From 62-47 sp051954235 (lineage in GTDB: Bacteria > Pseudomonadota > Alphaproteobacteria > Rhizobiales > Xanthobacteraceae), in contig JBQCHY010000044.1 in NCBI GenBank assembly GCA_051954235.1, forward strand, positions 43,359 to 107,358: a stretch of 64,000 bases of DNA, written 5' to 3'. Below, piece after piece: positions 38,823 to 47,460 of the stretch (positions within the stretch are counted from its first letter, which is position 1; each line of letters starts with the position of its first letter). A program made the position numbers and the translations under genes. The notes below the pieces were generated by a model, which was given only the letters and a program-made list of their open reading frames with translations, ran no database searches and was not told the origin of the DNA.

Positions 38823-40820
38823 GTGGTCGAGGTACCGCAGCTAAGGCGGAACGGTGAGTTCGATCGGCAGTCTTCCAATTCCATCGATAAGCTTGCTGTT
38901 TTGGCTTGGCGATTCTCACGCGATTTAAGACCGAGTTTTGTTGAGAACCTTATGGGGCCCACCGCATCCATCTATTCAATCGTTGCGGAGGACCAGGTCC
39001 GGGCCGAAGCGTCGGCATGGACCAGATTTTCGACGACCAAGGATCAGGTGGAATTCTGCGCAAGCTGGCTGGCAATTCTGTGCGCCCAGATCGAACGCGT
39101 CGGCGGCGGATTGTTATTGCTGGGTCCCGATGTCGACGGCGGATACACCCCGTTTGCCGTGTGGCCGGACATTTCACGCAACCTGCAACATTTAGGTCCG
39201 GCAGCGGAGTTGACGTTGCGGGAGCGACGGGGGGTTGTTCTAGCCGCGGACGGTTCGTCGCCCCCGACGCCCGAGCAGCACGCACATGTCGGCTACCCGA
39301 TCGAAGTTGCAGGCACTTTGCGTGGTGCGGTCGTACTCGATCTCGCGCCTGCGCCGTCGCAAGATTTACAGCGGGCGCTGCGTCTCATGCACTGGGCGAG
39401 CGCGTGGCTGGTCGACCTGTTTCGTCAGCGGATTGTCGAGGAGCATGAACTTCGGCTCTCTCGCGTCGGATTGGTCATGGATCTGGCGGCGACGGCTATC
39501 CAGGATCAACGGTTTGCGGAATCAGCGCTGGCTGTCGTCAACGAACTCGCCGCACGATTGAATTGCGATCGTGTGAGCATTGGAATGGAGCGATCGAGCC
39601 GCGTTGAGGTCAAGGCCATCTCGCATACGGCGACGTTCGATCGCAAGATGCGGATGGTTCGGCTCATCGGCAACGCGATGGACGAGGTGCTGGATCTCGA
39701 TACGACGATCGTTCACCCTGGCGCGGGCGCCGACGACATCGGAGCAATTGCCCATGCGGAGCTTGCGCGTGAGTTCGGTGACACTGCTGTCTGCTCCGTG
39801 CCCTTGCAGGAGAACGGCCAAACCATTGGCGTGCTGACGTTCGAGCGGACCGCAGGCCTGGTCTTCGATGCGGAGACCGTCGAAATATGCAAATTGGCCG
39901 GCACCATGCTTGGGCCGATTCTACAGCTCAAGCAGAACAACGATCGCGGTGTGGTGCGGCGCATCGGTGTGGCGGTGCATACGGGGGCGCAGGCGTTGTT
40001 CGGGCCACGTCATCCGGGTGTCAAGCTGATGACTCTTCTGGCCATCGGGGTTGTGGCGTTTCTCAGTTTTGCGACCGGACAATATCGCGTATCCAGCAAG
40101 GCGCTGGTGGAGGGTGCAATCCAGCGCGCGGCGGTGGCCCCATTCGATGGCTATATCGCGCAAAGTTTTGTCCACGCCGGCGACAGCGTCCAAGCAGGGC
40201 AAGTGCTGTGCCAATTGGATGACCGCAATCTAAGGCTCGAGTATGGACGTTTCGAATCCCAGTTCGATGAATTATGGCGGAAGCATCGTCAGGCGATCGC
40301 CGCCCAAGATCGAGCGACCATATTGGTCGTGGCGGCGCAAATTCGCCAGGTCGAAGCAGAGCTGGAGTTGGTCAAGGACAAGCTGTCGCGGGTAACATTG
40401 CGATCGCCATTCGATGGAATCGTGGTTTCGGGAGACCTCAGGCAACTTCTCGGAACGCCCGTCGAGCAGGGTAAGGTCTTGTTTCAAATCGCTCCGCTTC
40501 ATGACTATCGCGTCATCCTGCAAGTCGATGAGCGCGATGTCGCGCATGTGAAGACCGGCCAGACAGGCGAACTTGCCCTCGAAGGTCTGATCAGCCAGGA
40601 CCTCGCTTTTGAGGTTCAGGCGATCACTCCCGTTTCCTCAGCGCAGGACGGACGAAATTTCTTTCGGGTCGAAGCCAAACTCGAGAACCCGTCGTATCGA
40701 TTGCGCCCCGGCATGGAAGGTGTGGGAAAGATCTCGATTGATCAACGTCGCTTGATCTGGATTTGGACACATAGTCTCGTCGATTGGATGCGAACATGGC
40801 TATGGGAGCACGCTCTTTGA
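38823..40820 (+). CDS. GAF-domain/HlyD fusion membrane adaptor
   Basis: Up to 665 residues. A cytoplasmic half includes a GAF-like domain (about residues 225-370; LAARLNCDRVSIGM ... AVCSVPLQENGQTIGVLTFER). One membrane helix follows (about 400-420, VKLMTLLAIGVVAFLSF). The periplasmic half is HlyD-like: APFDGYIAQSFVHAGDSVQAG and RSPFDGIVVSGDL form the barrel-sandwich, with a short coiled coil between and a beta barrel after (LQVDERDVAHVKTGQTGEL). This couples a ligand-sensing domain to an export adaptor in one chain. The start is uncertain: GTG at 38823 or ATG at 38952; neither has a good Shine-Dalgarno. It is followed after about 20 bases by the M50 fusion gene, so they form an operon. Confidence 0.8.
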   Translation: MVEVPQLRRNGEFDRQSSNSIDKLAVLAWRFSRDLRPSFVENLMGPTASIYSIVAEDQVRAEASAWTRFSTTKDQVEFCASWLAILCAQIERVGGGLLLLGPDVDGGYTPFAVWPDISRNLQHLGPAAELTLRERRGVVLAADGSSPPTPEQHAHVGYPIEVAGTLRGAVVLDLAPAPSQDLQRALRLMHWASAWLVDLFRQRIVEEHELRLSRVGLVMDLAATAIQDQRFAESALAVVNELAARLNCDRVSIGMERSSRVEVKAISHTATFDRKMRMVRLIGNAMDEVLDLDTTIVHPGAGADDIGAIAHAELAREFGDTAVCSVPLQENGQTIGVLTFERTAGLVFDAETVEICKLAGTMLGPILQLKQNNDRGVVRRIGVAVHTGAQALFGPRHPGVKLMTLLAIGVVAFLSFATGQYRVSSKALVEGAIQRAAVAPFDGYIAQSFVHAGDSVQAGQVLCQLDDRNLRLEYGRFESQFDELWRKHRQAIAAQDRATILVVAAQIRQVEAELELVKDKLSRVTLRSPFDGIVVSGDLRQLLGTPVEQGKVLFQIAPLHDYRVILQVDERDVAHVKTGQTGELALEGLISQDLAFEVQAITPVSSAQDGRNFFRVEAKLENPSYRLRPGMEGVGKISIDQRRLIWIWTHSLVDWMRTWLWEHAL

Positions 40821-40842
40821 GCGGGCGATTACGGGCGAAGTG

Positions 40843-42990
40843 ATGGCCGCGCCGTTACTCAGCAATCAATGGTACAGGGTGGAGACGCTCCGCCCCAAGC
40901 TGAGAACTCATGCACGTTTGCACAGGCATCGTTATCGCGGACAAGTCTGGTACCTGCTGCAGGATTCAACCTCCGGCCGGGTCCATCGCTTTTCGCCCTC
41001 GGCTCGTCTGGTCATCGCATTGATGGACGGCCGCCGCAGCGTTGCCGAGTTGTGGGAGTCCGCCAATCGGCAATTGGGGGAGAATGCTCCGACGCAGGAT
41101 GAATTGATTCAACTACTCGGTCAGTTGCACGCGGCCGACCTGCTGCAGAGCGACGTGACGCCGAACGCAGCGGAATTGTTCAGCCGCGGCGAGCGCGAGG
41201 AGCGTGCGCGCTTTCAACGCTCCTACGGCAACCCCATGGCAATACGATTGTCGCTGTGGGATCCGGACGCCTTCCTCAACTTCATTCGAGGGTTCACCCA
41301 TTTCATATGGGGGCGTTGGGGAGCCGCATTATGGCTCGCCGTGGTGACGCCGGCCTTGTTCCTGGTGCCAGCCCATTGGCCGGAATTGAGCGGTGATTTC
41401 TCCGATCACATCCTTTCACTGAACAATATGTTCCTGCTCTATCTGATTTTCCCGGTTCTCAAGGCGCTTCACGAATTGGGGCACGCGACAGCCACCAAGG
41501 CCGGCGACGGGGAAGTCCATGACATGGGCATCATTTTCCTCGTGTTGCTTCCGATTCCGTATGTAGAGGCCTCCGCCGCGACGGTGTTCACGTCGAAGTA
41601 CGAGCGCGCCATCGTTGGAGCAGCCGGAGTGCTCGTTGAGGCGTTCCTCGCAGCGCTTGCGTTTTATCTCTGGCTGTTGGTCGAGCCGGGACTCGTTCGT
41701 GCGATCCTGTTCAATGTCATGGTGATCGCGGGCGTTTCGACATTGATCTTCAATGGAAACCCGCTGCTACGCTATGATGCCTATTACATTCTAGCTGATC
41801 TGATCGAGGTACCAAATCTCGCGGGCCGTTCCCTGCGCTATTGGGGGTATCTTTTCGAACGCTACATCCTGGGTGTGCGGGAGGCCGAAGCCCCGGCGCG
41901 CTCGTTGAGCGAGAAGGTCTGGTTTCTGTTCTATGGGCTAGCGTCATCCGTGTATCGGATTCTGGTGTCGGTTTTTATTGCCTTTTTCATTGCTGGGAAG
42001 TTTTTCTTCGTTGGTATCATGCTTGCGATATGGGCCGTGATCGCCATGGTGCTGATGCCGTTGATTAAGGGTATTGGCTATTTGGCAACGAATCCTCGGC
42101 TCGGTCGAAATCGGTCACGCGCGATTCTCACGACATCCGGCATCATCGCGACATTGGTGATTGTTCTGGCGCTGGTTCCTGTGCCAAGTCACACGGCGAC
42201 GCGAGGAGTAGTGTGGTTGCCTGAAGAGGCTCCGGTACGGGCAGGCTACAATAGTTTTCTGACGACGTTTTTGGTGAAGCCGGGGACCAAAGTTGCATCA
42301 GGGGAGCCGCTTGTGCGTTGCCACGCCCCTGAACTGGAAGCGGAACTGAAAGCCAGCGAAGCCAAGGTTGCTGAGCTGGAAGCGAGCCTGGTCTCCAAGT
42401 CTGCGACGGACCGCGCGAAAGCGCAGATCGAACGCGATAAGCTCCGCCATGAACGAGACAGGCTGAACGAGATGCGCGGACGTGTCGCCGAATTGGTGGT
42501 GCGGGCACGAACCGATGGCATTTTCATTGTGCCGCAAAGTGCCGATATGCCGGGCCGCTTCTATCGCAAAGGCGAATTGTTGGGCTACGTGATAGGCCAG
42601 GCGCCGCCGATCGCGCGCGTGGTGATCCCACAGGATCGAATTGATCATATCCGAATGTCGACGGACCGAATCGAGGTCCGGCTGGTCGATCAGCCGGGAA
42701 AAACCTTTGACGGGAAGATCGTTCGCGCCGTCCCTGCGGGCGATGAGTATCTGCCCAGCCGTGCATTGGCGGCCGAAGGAGGCGGTGATATCGCCACCGA
42801 TCCGCGTGAGAGCAAGGGGCCGAGAGCATTGCAGCGGGTATTCCAGTTCGATATTGCTATCGGGGAGCATGTGCCCTTCGATTATTTTGGACAACGCGTG
42901 TACGTTCGTTTCGATCATCAAAAGCAGCCGCTCTCGGTGCAGTGGTATCGCGATATCAGGCTGTTGTTCCTGTCTCACTTCGGTGTTTAA
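40843..42990 (+). CDS. PqqD-like/M50 site-2 protease/HlyD fusion protein
   Basis: Encodes 715 residues. Residues about 33-112 form a PqqD-like winged helix (VWYLLQDSTSGRVHRFSP ... LMDGRRSVAELW ... AADLLQSD), a fold that binds leader peptides in RiPP systems. A membrane M50 metalloprotease follows: zinc motif HELGH (H210, E211, H214) and a GNPLLRYD motif (about 306-313) that supplies a third ligand in S2P-type proteases, with several hydrophobic helices from about 150 to 450. The C-terminal third is HlyD-like: barrel-sandwich halves around FLVKPGTKVASGEPL and RARTDGIFIV, a coiled coil (about 490-550) and a beta barrel. Probably an inner-membrane protease-adaptor that recognises and cuts an exported protein during transit; the giant LEPR-XLL protein is the obvious candidate. 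Substrate is inferred, not shown. Confidence 0.85.
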   Translation: MAAPLLSNQWYRVETLRPKLRTHARLHRHRYRGQVWYLLQDSTSGRVHRFSPSARLVIALMDGRRSVAELWESANRQLGENAPTQDELIQLLGQLHAADLLQSDVTPNAAELFSRGEREERARFQRSYGNPMAIRLSLWDPDAFLNFIRGFTHFIWGRWGAALWLAVVTPALFLVPAHWPELSGDFSDHILSLNNMFLLYLIFPVLKALHELGHATATKAGDGEVHDMGIIFLVLLPIPYVEASAATVFTSKYERAIVGAAGVLVEAFLAALAFYLWLLVEPGLVRAILFNVMVIAGVSTLIFNGNPLLRYDAYYILADLIEVPNLAGRSLRYWGYLFERYILGVREAEAPARSLSEKVWFLFYGLASSVYRILVSVFIAFFIAGKFFFVGIMLAIWAVIAMVLMPLIKGIGYLATNPRLGRNRSRAILTTSGIIATLVIVLALVPVPSHTATRGVVWLPEEAPVRAGYNSFLTTFLVKPGTKVASGEPLVRCHAPELEAELKASEAKVAELEASLVSKSATDRAKAQIERDKLRHERDRLNEMRGRVAELVVRARTDGIFIVPQSADMPGRFYRKGELLGYVIGQAPPIARVVIPQDRIDHIRMSTDRIEVRLVDQPGKTFDGKIVRAVPAGDEYLPSRALAAEGGGDIATDPRESKGPRALQRVFQFDIAIGEHVPFDYFGQRVYVRFDHQKQPLSVQWYRDIRLLFLSHFGV

Positions 42991-44995
42991 GCCGTCTGCC
43001 TTCACGAAGTCGGTGTCGCTTGCGACCGGTCGGCCATATGCCGAACGCTCGGAGCGGCCTCCCGGTTTTCATGATCGTGCTGCTGAATTCCTTCTTGCGA
43101 ATATGGTGAGGCCGGTGGGCCGCCGGCTGCGCGACCCTGCACGCGCGTTGCGCTGGATTGTACGCGATGTGGAACGCCATGATCGTATGTTGCGGACACT
43201 TAGCGACACTGATCTAGCCGCGCGAGCGCGTGATATGCGGGGACGGTTGCGCAGGCATGGGTTCGAGCGAGATCTTGTCGGGGAATGTTTTGCGATTGTT
43301 CGTGAGGCCGCAGAGCGAACCCTCGGGAAGCGCCCTTATGACGAGCAACTGATGGCAGGTTGGGGGCTGCTCCAGGGCAAGCTGGTCGAGATGGCGACCG
43401 GCGAGGGAAAATCCATCGCCGCGACGCTGCCGGCTTGCACGGTAGCACTTGCCGGCTATCCGGTTCACGTCATCACGGTCAACGACTATCTGGCCGGGCG
43501 GGACGCGGAGGTGATGGAGCCGCTCTATCGTTTCCTCGGGTTGAGTGTCGGCGCCGTTATCCAGGGAATGTCGCGGGATCAACGTCGGCAGATTTACAGT
43601 CGATCGATCGCGTATTGCACGAACAAGGAACTGGCTTTCGACTACTTACGCGATCGCGTTGCTTCGGCGCGCCGGGGTAGCCAACTGCATATCGGCCTCA
43701 AGGCATTGCGCAAGGACGCTCCGGGCGATCAGGACCTTGTGTTGCGTGGACTTTATTTCGGTATCGTCGATGAAGCCGATAGCGTTCTCATCGATGAAGC
43801 GCGTACGCCGCTGATTTTGTCGCACGATGCCGGCACGGCCGATGAAGTAACGCAGTATCGGCAGGCGCTCGAATTTGCCGGCCGGCTGGAGGCCGATGAT
43901 CGCGTCATCGACATGGCCGAGCGAAGCGTCCGCTTAACACAAAAAGGCGAAGGGCAACTGGCCGAGATGGCTGAAGGGCTCAACGGGGTGTGGAGTTCGA
44001 TGCGTGCGCGCGAAGAATTGGTCACGCAAGCGATCTCAGCGATGGCTTTGTTCCATCGCGATCAGCATTATGTCGTGAGCGACGGAAAGGTGCAGATCGT
44101 CGATGAATCTACCGGCCGTGTTATGCCAGACCGTTCCTGGGAACGTGGCCTGCATCAACTGATCGAGGTCAAGGAGGGATGTGAGCCGACACAACGTCGC
44201 GAAACGCTCGCCCGTTTGACGTATCAGCGGCTGTTCCGACGATATCTGCGCGTTGCAGGGATGAGTGGCACCGCCAAAGAGGTCTCGCGTGAAATTAGAT
44301 CGGTATATGGCCTCGACGTCGTTCGCGTACCGCTGCGTCGTCCCTCACAACGATCCTATCTCGGACATCGCTTTTGTCTGACACAAGCTCAAAAATGGGC
44401 AGCAGTTGCAGATACGGTTCGTCGGCTTGTCATCGACGAACAGAGGCCGGTCTTGATCGGGACGCGATCCGTTGTCGCATCGGAGAAGATCAGCGCGGTG
44501 CTTCATGGGCTTGGAATCGAACATGCGCTGTTGAACGCGAAGCAGGATCAGTCTGAGGCCGAAATCGTTGCGCTGGCCGGTCAGCCCGGTCGTGTCACCG
44601 TCGCGACCAATATTGCGGGTCGGGGAACCGACATCCAGTTAGACCCCGGAGTGGCGGCGCGCGGCGGCCTGCATGTCATTCTGACGGAATATCATGAATC
44701 GCGGCGCATCGATCGTCAGTTATTCGGACGGTGCGCTCGCCAAGGTGATCCGGGCAGCTACGAAACCATCGTGTCGCTCGATGACGAGATATTCTCCGTG
44801 TTTCTCCCGCGAGCAACGCGCCTGACGCAGCGCCTCGGTAGGGGCAGGGCGGCGCTGCCTGTCGACCCATCGCAATGGCTGCGGATGTTCGCGCAGAATT
44901 CTGCAGAACGGCGGAGCGCAGAACTTCGGATGCATAACCTCAAGCTCGACCGGCGCCTAGATGATATGCTTGCCTTCTCCGGGGGAGGCGAATGA
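42983..44995 (+). CDS. SecA-like ATPase, shortened paralogue
   Basis: About 670 residues. SecA motor motifs are present in order: Walker A MATGEGKS (43390), TVNDYLAGRDAE, VDEADSVLIDEARTPLI (about 43767), EVKEG, VAGMSGTAKE, NIAGRGTDI (about 44611) and HESRRIDRQLFGRCARQGDPG. Compared with housekeeping SecA (about 900 residues) it ends soon after the second nucleotide-binding fold and lacks most of the scaffold, wing and zinc-binding SEC-C tail. It is therefore not the general SecA. Start is uncertain: I chose the GTG at 42983, which overlaps the M50 stop by eight bases; GTG 43013 and ATG 43103 are alternatives. Last gene of the LEPR-XLL cluster and probably the energy source for export of the giant protein. 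Confidence 0.85.
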   Translation: MFKPSAFTKSVSLATGRPYAERSERPPGFHDRAAEFLLANMVRPVGRRLRDPARALRWIVRDVERHDRMLRTLSDTDLAARARDMRGRLRRHGFERDLVGECFAIVREAAERTLGKRPYDEQLMAGWGLLQGKLVEMATGEGKSIAATLPACTVALAGYPVHVITVNDYLAGRDAEVMEPLYRFLGLSVGAVIQGMSRDQRRQIYSRSIAYCTNKELAFDYLRDRVASARRGSQLHIGLKALRKDAPGDQDLVLRGLYFGIVDEADSVLIDEARTPLILSHDAGTADEVTQYRQALEFAGRLEADDRVIDMAERSVRLTQKGEGQLAEMAEGLNGVWSSMRAREELVTQAISAMALFHRDQHYVVSDGKVQIVDESTGRVMPDRSWERGLHQLIEVKEGCEPTQRRETLARLTYQRLFRRYLRVAGMSGTAKEVSREIRSVYGLDVVRVPLRRPSQRSYLGHRFCLTQAQKWAAVADTVRRLVIDEQRPVLIGTRSVVASEKISAVLHGLGIEHALLNAKQDQSEAEIVALAGQPGRVTVATNIAGRGTDIQLDPGVAARGGLHVILTEYHESRRIDRQLFGRCARQGDPGSYETIVSLDDEIFSVFLPRATRLTQRLGRGRAALPVDPSQWLRMFAQNSAERRSAELRMHNLKLDRRLDDMLAFSGGGE

Positions 44996-45198
44996 CTAAA
45001 TTGCATGGCATATCTCGTCGACACCCGACCGATACGGCTGCTTCCTCGGCGCACCGCAAAGCGGAAGCAAAGAGAGTTCGCGAGGGGTGAGGGCGCGAGA
45101 CGTCAGATCGATGTACTCCGCTTGTTGCTCTCACCCGACACATGCATCGGTCTGTTGGGCGGGCGTTGACACCGATATCCTCGTCGACCCTCAACGGC

Positions 45199-46743
45199 TC
45201 ATGCTCCTTCCAGGGAGGAAATCTCCGCATGCGGAGGCGGCTCCGGCACCTGGCATCCGGTTGCACAACAGCGGCCGGGCTGTTTGGAGACGCGGCGGCC
45301 CTCGTCGAGGATTCCGCGATCGAGAAGGCCTTCGACCAGTTCGGCTTTCTCCATGACGGGATAGTTGCGCCAGATCTCGCGCTTCATCGCTTCCGGCGAG
45401 CCGCCGCCGTGCAGGGAAATCACCGAGTACCAGCCCGCTTGGTGTGAGATCGTCAGGTCCTCGATGAAACGCGCCACCTCGGCGCGTTGTTCGGCAGGGA
45501 TATCTGGCCGTCCACCCATCACGGCGGCCAGGGACGCCTTGGTCTCCGGATTGTGGTCTTCGTCCGGGCCGGGCAGGGCGACGATCAGGCCGCCCGAGAC
45601 GTAATGGGCGACGCGGTGCATGTCGTAGATCTTGGTGGCAAGAAGCAGCTTGCCGATGTTGGAAAAGACTGCGTCCGGCATCACCGATCCAGCGGGGTCT
45701 TTCGTGCAATAGACCGACGATGCGACGCCGCAGGCGTAGAAGCTTTCCGTGATGGTGATGAGTTCGACCATCGCCTCGCGAATGTGGGCATGACGTTCGA
45801 CGTCAAGCCCGTTAACCTCGATCATCAGGGCTCCGGCTCCGATCAGGAGATCGCCAAAACCCGCACGCGCGCCGATACAGGAATGTCGATGATGCGTGGC
45901 GTAGGATGTCGTGAGGAATCCGCCTTCCTCGGTTTCACCAGCAAGGAAAACGCGATCATGCGGGACGAAGACATTGTCGAAGATCACGACGCCGACCGAC
46001 TGGCCATATTTGGCTGAGAATTTTGCGGCGGCCTCTCCGGGGCGGCCTGCCGGACGGGCGATGATCGTGATGCCCGGCGCATCGCAGGGGACGGCGCAGC
46101 ACACCGCGAAGTCCTTGTCTTCGGGCGCATGGGTGCGGCACGGCATGACGAGAAATTCGTGCATATACGGCGCACCGGTCACGATCGCCTTCGTGCCGCG
46201 GATGACGATGCCGTCCTTCCGTCGTTCCTTGATGTGGACGTAGACGTCCGGATTGATCTGCTTGCCCGGACGCTTAGATCGATCACCCTTGGCGTCGGTC
46301 ATCGCAACGCCAAGCGTGAGGTCCTTGTCCTGGACCTCGTGGAGATAAGCGAGGAAGCGCTGGCTGTAGTCGGTGCCGTGGCGGTCGTCCGTCAATTTCG
46401 TCGATTGATAGAGGCCGTTGAGCGCGTCGTGGGTGAGGTAGCGTTGGGCGCATCCGGATGTTTTGCAGACCAGACGCACCGCCTCAAGTTTGTAAAGTAG
46501 ATCCTGCGATGTCTCATTGATGTGCAGCATTCGGTTGACGGTCTTGCCGGAGGTGCCTTGGCGCGCCGTCATGATCGGCACGTTTTCCTGGCGGAGGGCG
46601 AAATCGTACGTGACGCCGACGCCAGCTATGCCGGGTGCGAGCAGGGGCTCATCGGCCACGCTGTCCACCGCATTTCCATTCACGAACACGCGCGGCTTGT
46701 AGGCGCGAAGGGATTCCCGATAGTCGGCGGCGGACATCAGCAT
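45199..46743 (-). CDS. 4-hydroxyphenylacetate 3-hydroxylase (HpaB) family protein
   Basis: Encodes 514 residues; ATG at 46743 has GGGAG eight bases upstream. The fold family covers FADH2-dependent aromatic hydroxylases (HpaB, TcpA type) and the iron-sulfur 4-hydroxybutyryl-CoA dehydratase. Sequence shows the family core (LLAPGIAGVGVTYDFA, PIMTARQGTSGKTVNRMLHI, GTKAIVTGAPYMHEFLVMPC, VFVPHDRVFLAGE). Of the four dehydratase cluster ligands, the CxQRC site reads CAQRY and the HRQSYGGC site reads HRHSCIGA, so at least two cysteines are lost and a monooxygenase role is more likely. No HpaC-type flavin reductase is nearby. The unusual C-terminus has a CCATGC run. Divergent from a TetR gene that probably controls it. 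Confidence 0.75.
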   Translation of the reverse strand: MLMSAADYRESLRAYKPRVFVNGNAVDSVADEPLLAPGIAGVGVTYDFALRQENVPIMTARQGTSGKTVNRMLHINETSQDLLYKLEAVRLVCKTSGCAQRYLTHDALNGLYQSTKLTDDRHGTDYSQRFLAYLHEVQDKDLTLGVAMTDAKGDRSKRPGKQINPDVYVHIKERRKDGIVIRGTKAIVTGAPYMHEFLVMPCRTHAPEDKDFAVCCAVPCDAPGITIIARPAGRPGEAAAKFSAKYGQSVGVVIFDNVFVPHDRVFLAGETEEGGFLTTSYATHHRHSCIGARAGFGDLLIGAGALMIEVNGLDVERHAHIREAMVELITITESFYACGVASSVYCTKDPAGSVMPDAVFSNIGKLLLATKIYDMHRVAHYVSGGLIVALPGPDEDHNPETKASLAAVMGGRPDIPAEQRAEVARFIEDLTISHQAGWYSVISLHGGGSPEAMKREIWRNYPVMEKAELVEGLLDRGILDEGRRVSKQPGRCCATGCQVPEPPPHAEISSLEGA

Positions 46744-46770
46744 GGCGCGTCTCCCTCTTGTTCAAAATGT

Positions 46771-46801
46771 CTAACGGTGTTAGAATTTTTAACATTGTTA
46801 G
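46771..46801. promoter_or_regulatory. Pair of TetR-type operator repeats
   Basis: Two 13-bp sites lie in the 90-base divergent promoter: CTAACGGTGTTAG (46771-46783, exact inverted repeat around a 3-base centre) and TTAACATTGTTAG (46789-46801, inner TAACA-T-TGTTA perfect). Their centres are 18 bases apart, the arrangement expected for two TetR dimers on one promoter. They sit between the HpaB-like gene and the TetR gene. Confidence 0.6.
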
Positions 46802-46832
46802 ATTTTTGTCAAGTAGGAGAAGCGGCGAGAAG

Positions 46833-47456
46833 ATGGTCGAGAAGCGGCAGAACCGGCGCCATGCAGCCAGCGAACACAAGCGCGAGCTAATTCTGGACGC
46901 CGCGAAACAGGTTTTTGCCGAAGAAGGACTGGAAGGCGCGAGCCTGAGGGCAATTGCGCTTCGCGCTGGGTATACGCCAGCGGCACTCTACTTCCACTTC
47001 GAATCCAAGGAAGCCATCTATGCGGAGGTTTTGAATTCCTCCCTCGCATCGCTCGAGGCTACTGTCGATCAGGCGGTGGCGCAAACGCGGACGCCACAGC
47101 AGAGGTTGAAGGCTGCGGCGATGTCGTTCTTCCGGTTCTACGCGGACAATCCGCGCGACCTCGATTTGGGCTTCTATCTGTTTCGCGGCGGCATGAAGCC
47201 TGCGGGCCTCGGGCATGAACGGGACGAAAAATTGAACGCCGCATTGGAAGCTGCGTTACGGCCGATCGCCGAAGCAGCAATCGACCTCGGCGCCTCGCGG
47301 CAAAAGGCCAATCTTATGATGGTTGATTGCTTTGCTCACGCCACGGGACTTCTATTGCTGCTACACACCGGCCGTATCCGGATGTTCGGAGCATCGGCAC
47401 CGGACCTGATGGAGACTTACGTCAAGGATAAGATCGCCAATCTTCAGGACAGGTGA
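46833..47456 (+). CDS. TetR family regulator
   Basis: Encodes 207 residues from the ATG at 46833. The N-terminal helix-turn-helix (about residues 17-63) reads ILDAAKQVFAEEGLEGASLR ... AGYTPAALYFHFESKEAIYAEV, a typical TetR pattern. The C-terminal ligand domain is of the kind seen in regulators of catabolic genes; the ligand is not apparent. Divergent from the HpaB-like gene across a promoter holding two operator-like repeats, so it probably represses both. The isochorismatase-family gene follows four bases after its stop and is likely in the same transcript. Confidence 0.88.
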   Translation: MVEKRQNRRHAASEHKRELILDAAKQVFAEEGLEGASLRAIALRAGYTPAALYFHFESKEAIYAEVLNSSLASLEATVDQAVAQTRTPQQRLKAAAMSFFRFYADNPRDLDLGFYLFRGGMKPAGLGHERDEKLNAALEAALRPIAEAAIDLGASRQKANLMMVDCFAHATGLLLLLHTGRIRMFGASAPDLMETYVKDKIANLQDR

Positions 47457-47460
47457 CATC

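Noticed and set aside
12737..45200. The LEPR-XLL cluster as an element bounded by direct repeats of the tRNA end
   Set aside because: I looked for a second copy of the 11832-11860 sequence near 45 kb and found none.
45199..46743. 4-hydroxybutyryl-CoA dehydratase
   Set aside because: Two Cys positions expected for the iron-sulfur cluster are replaced by other residues.
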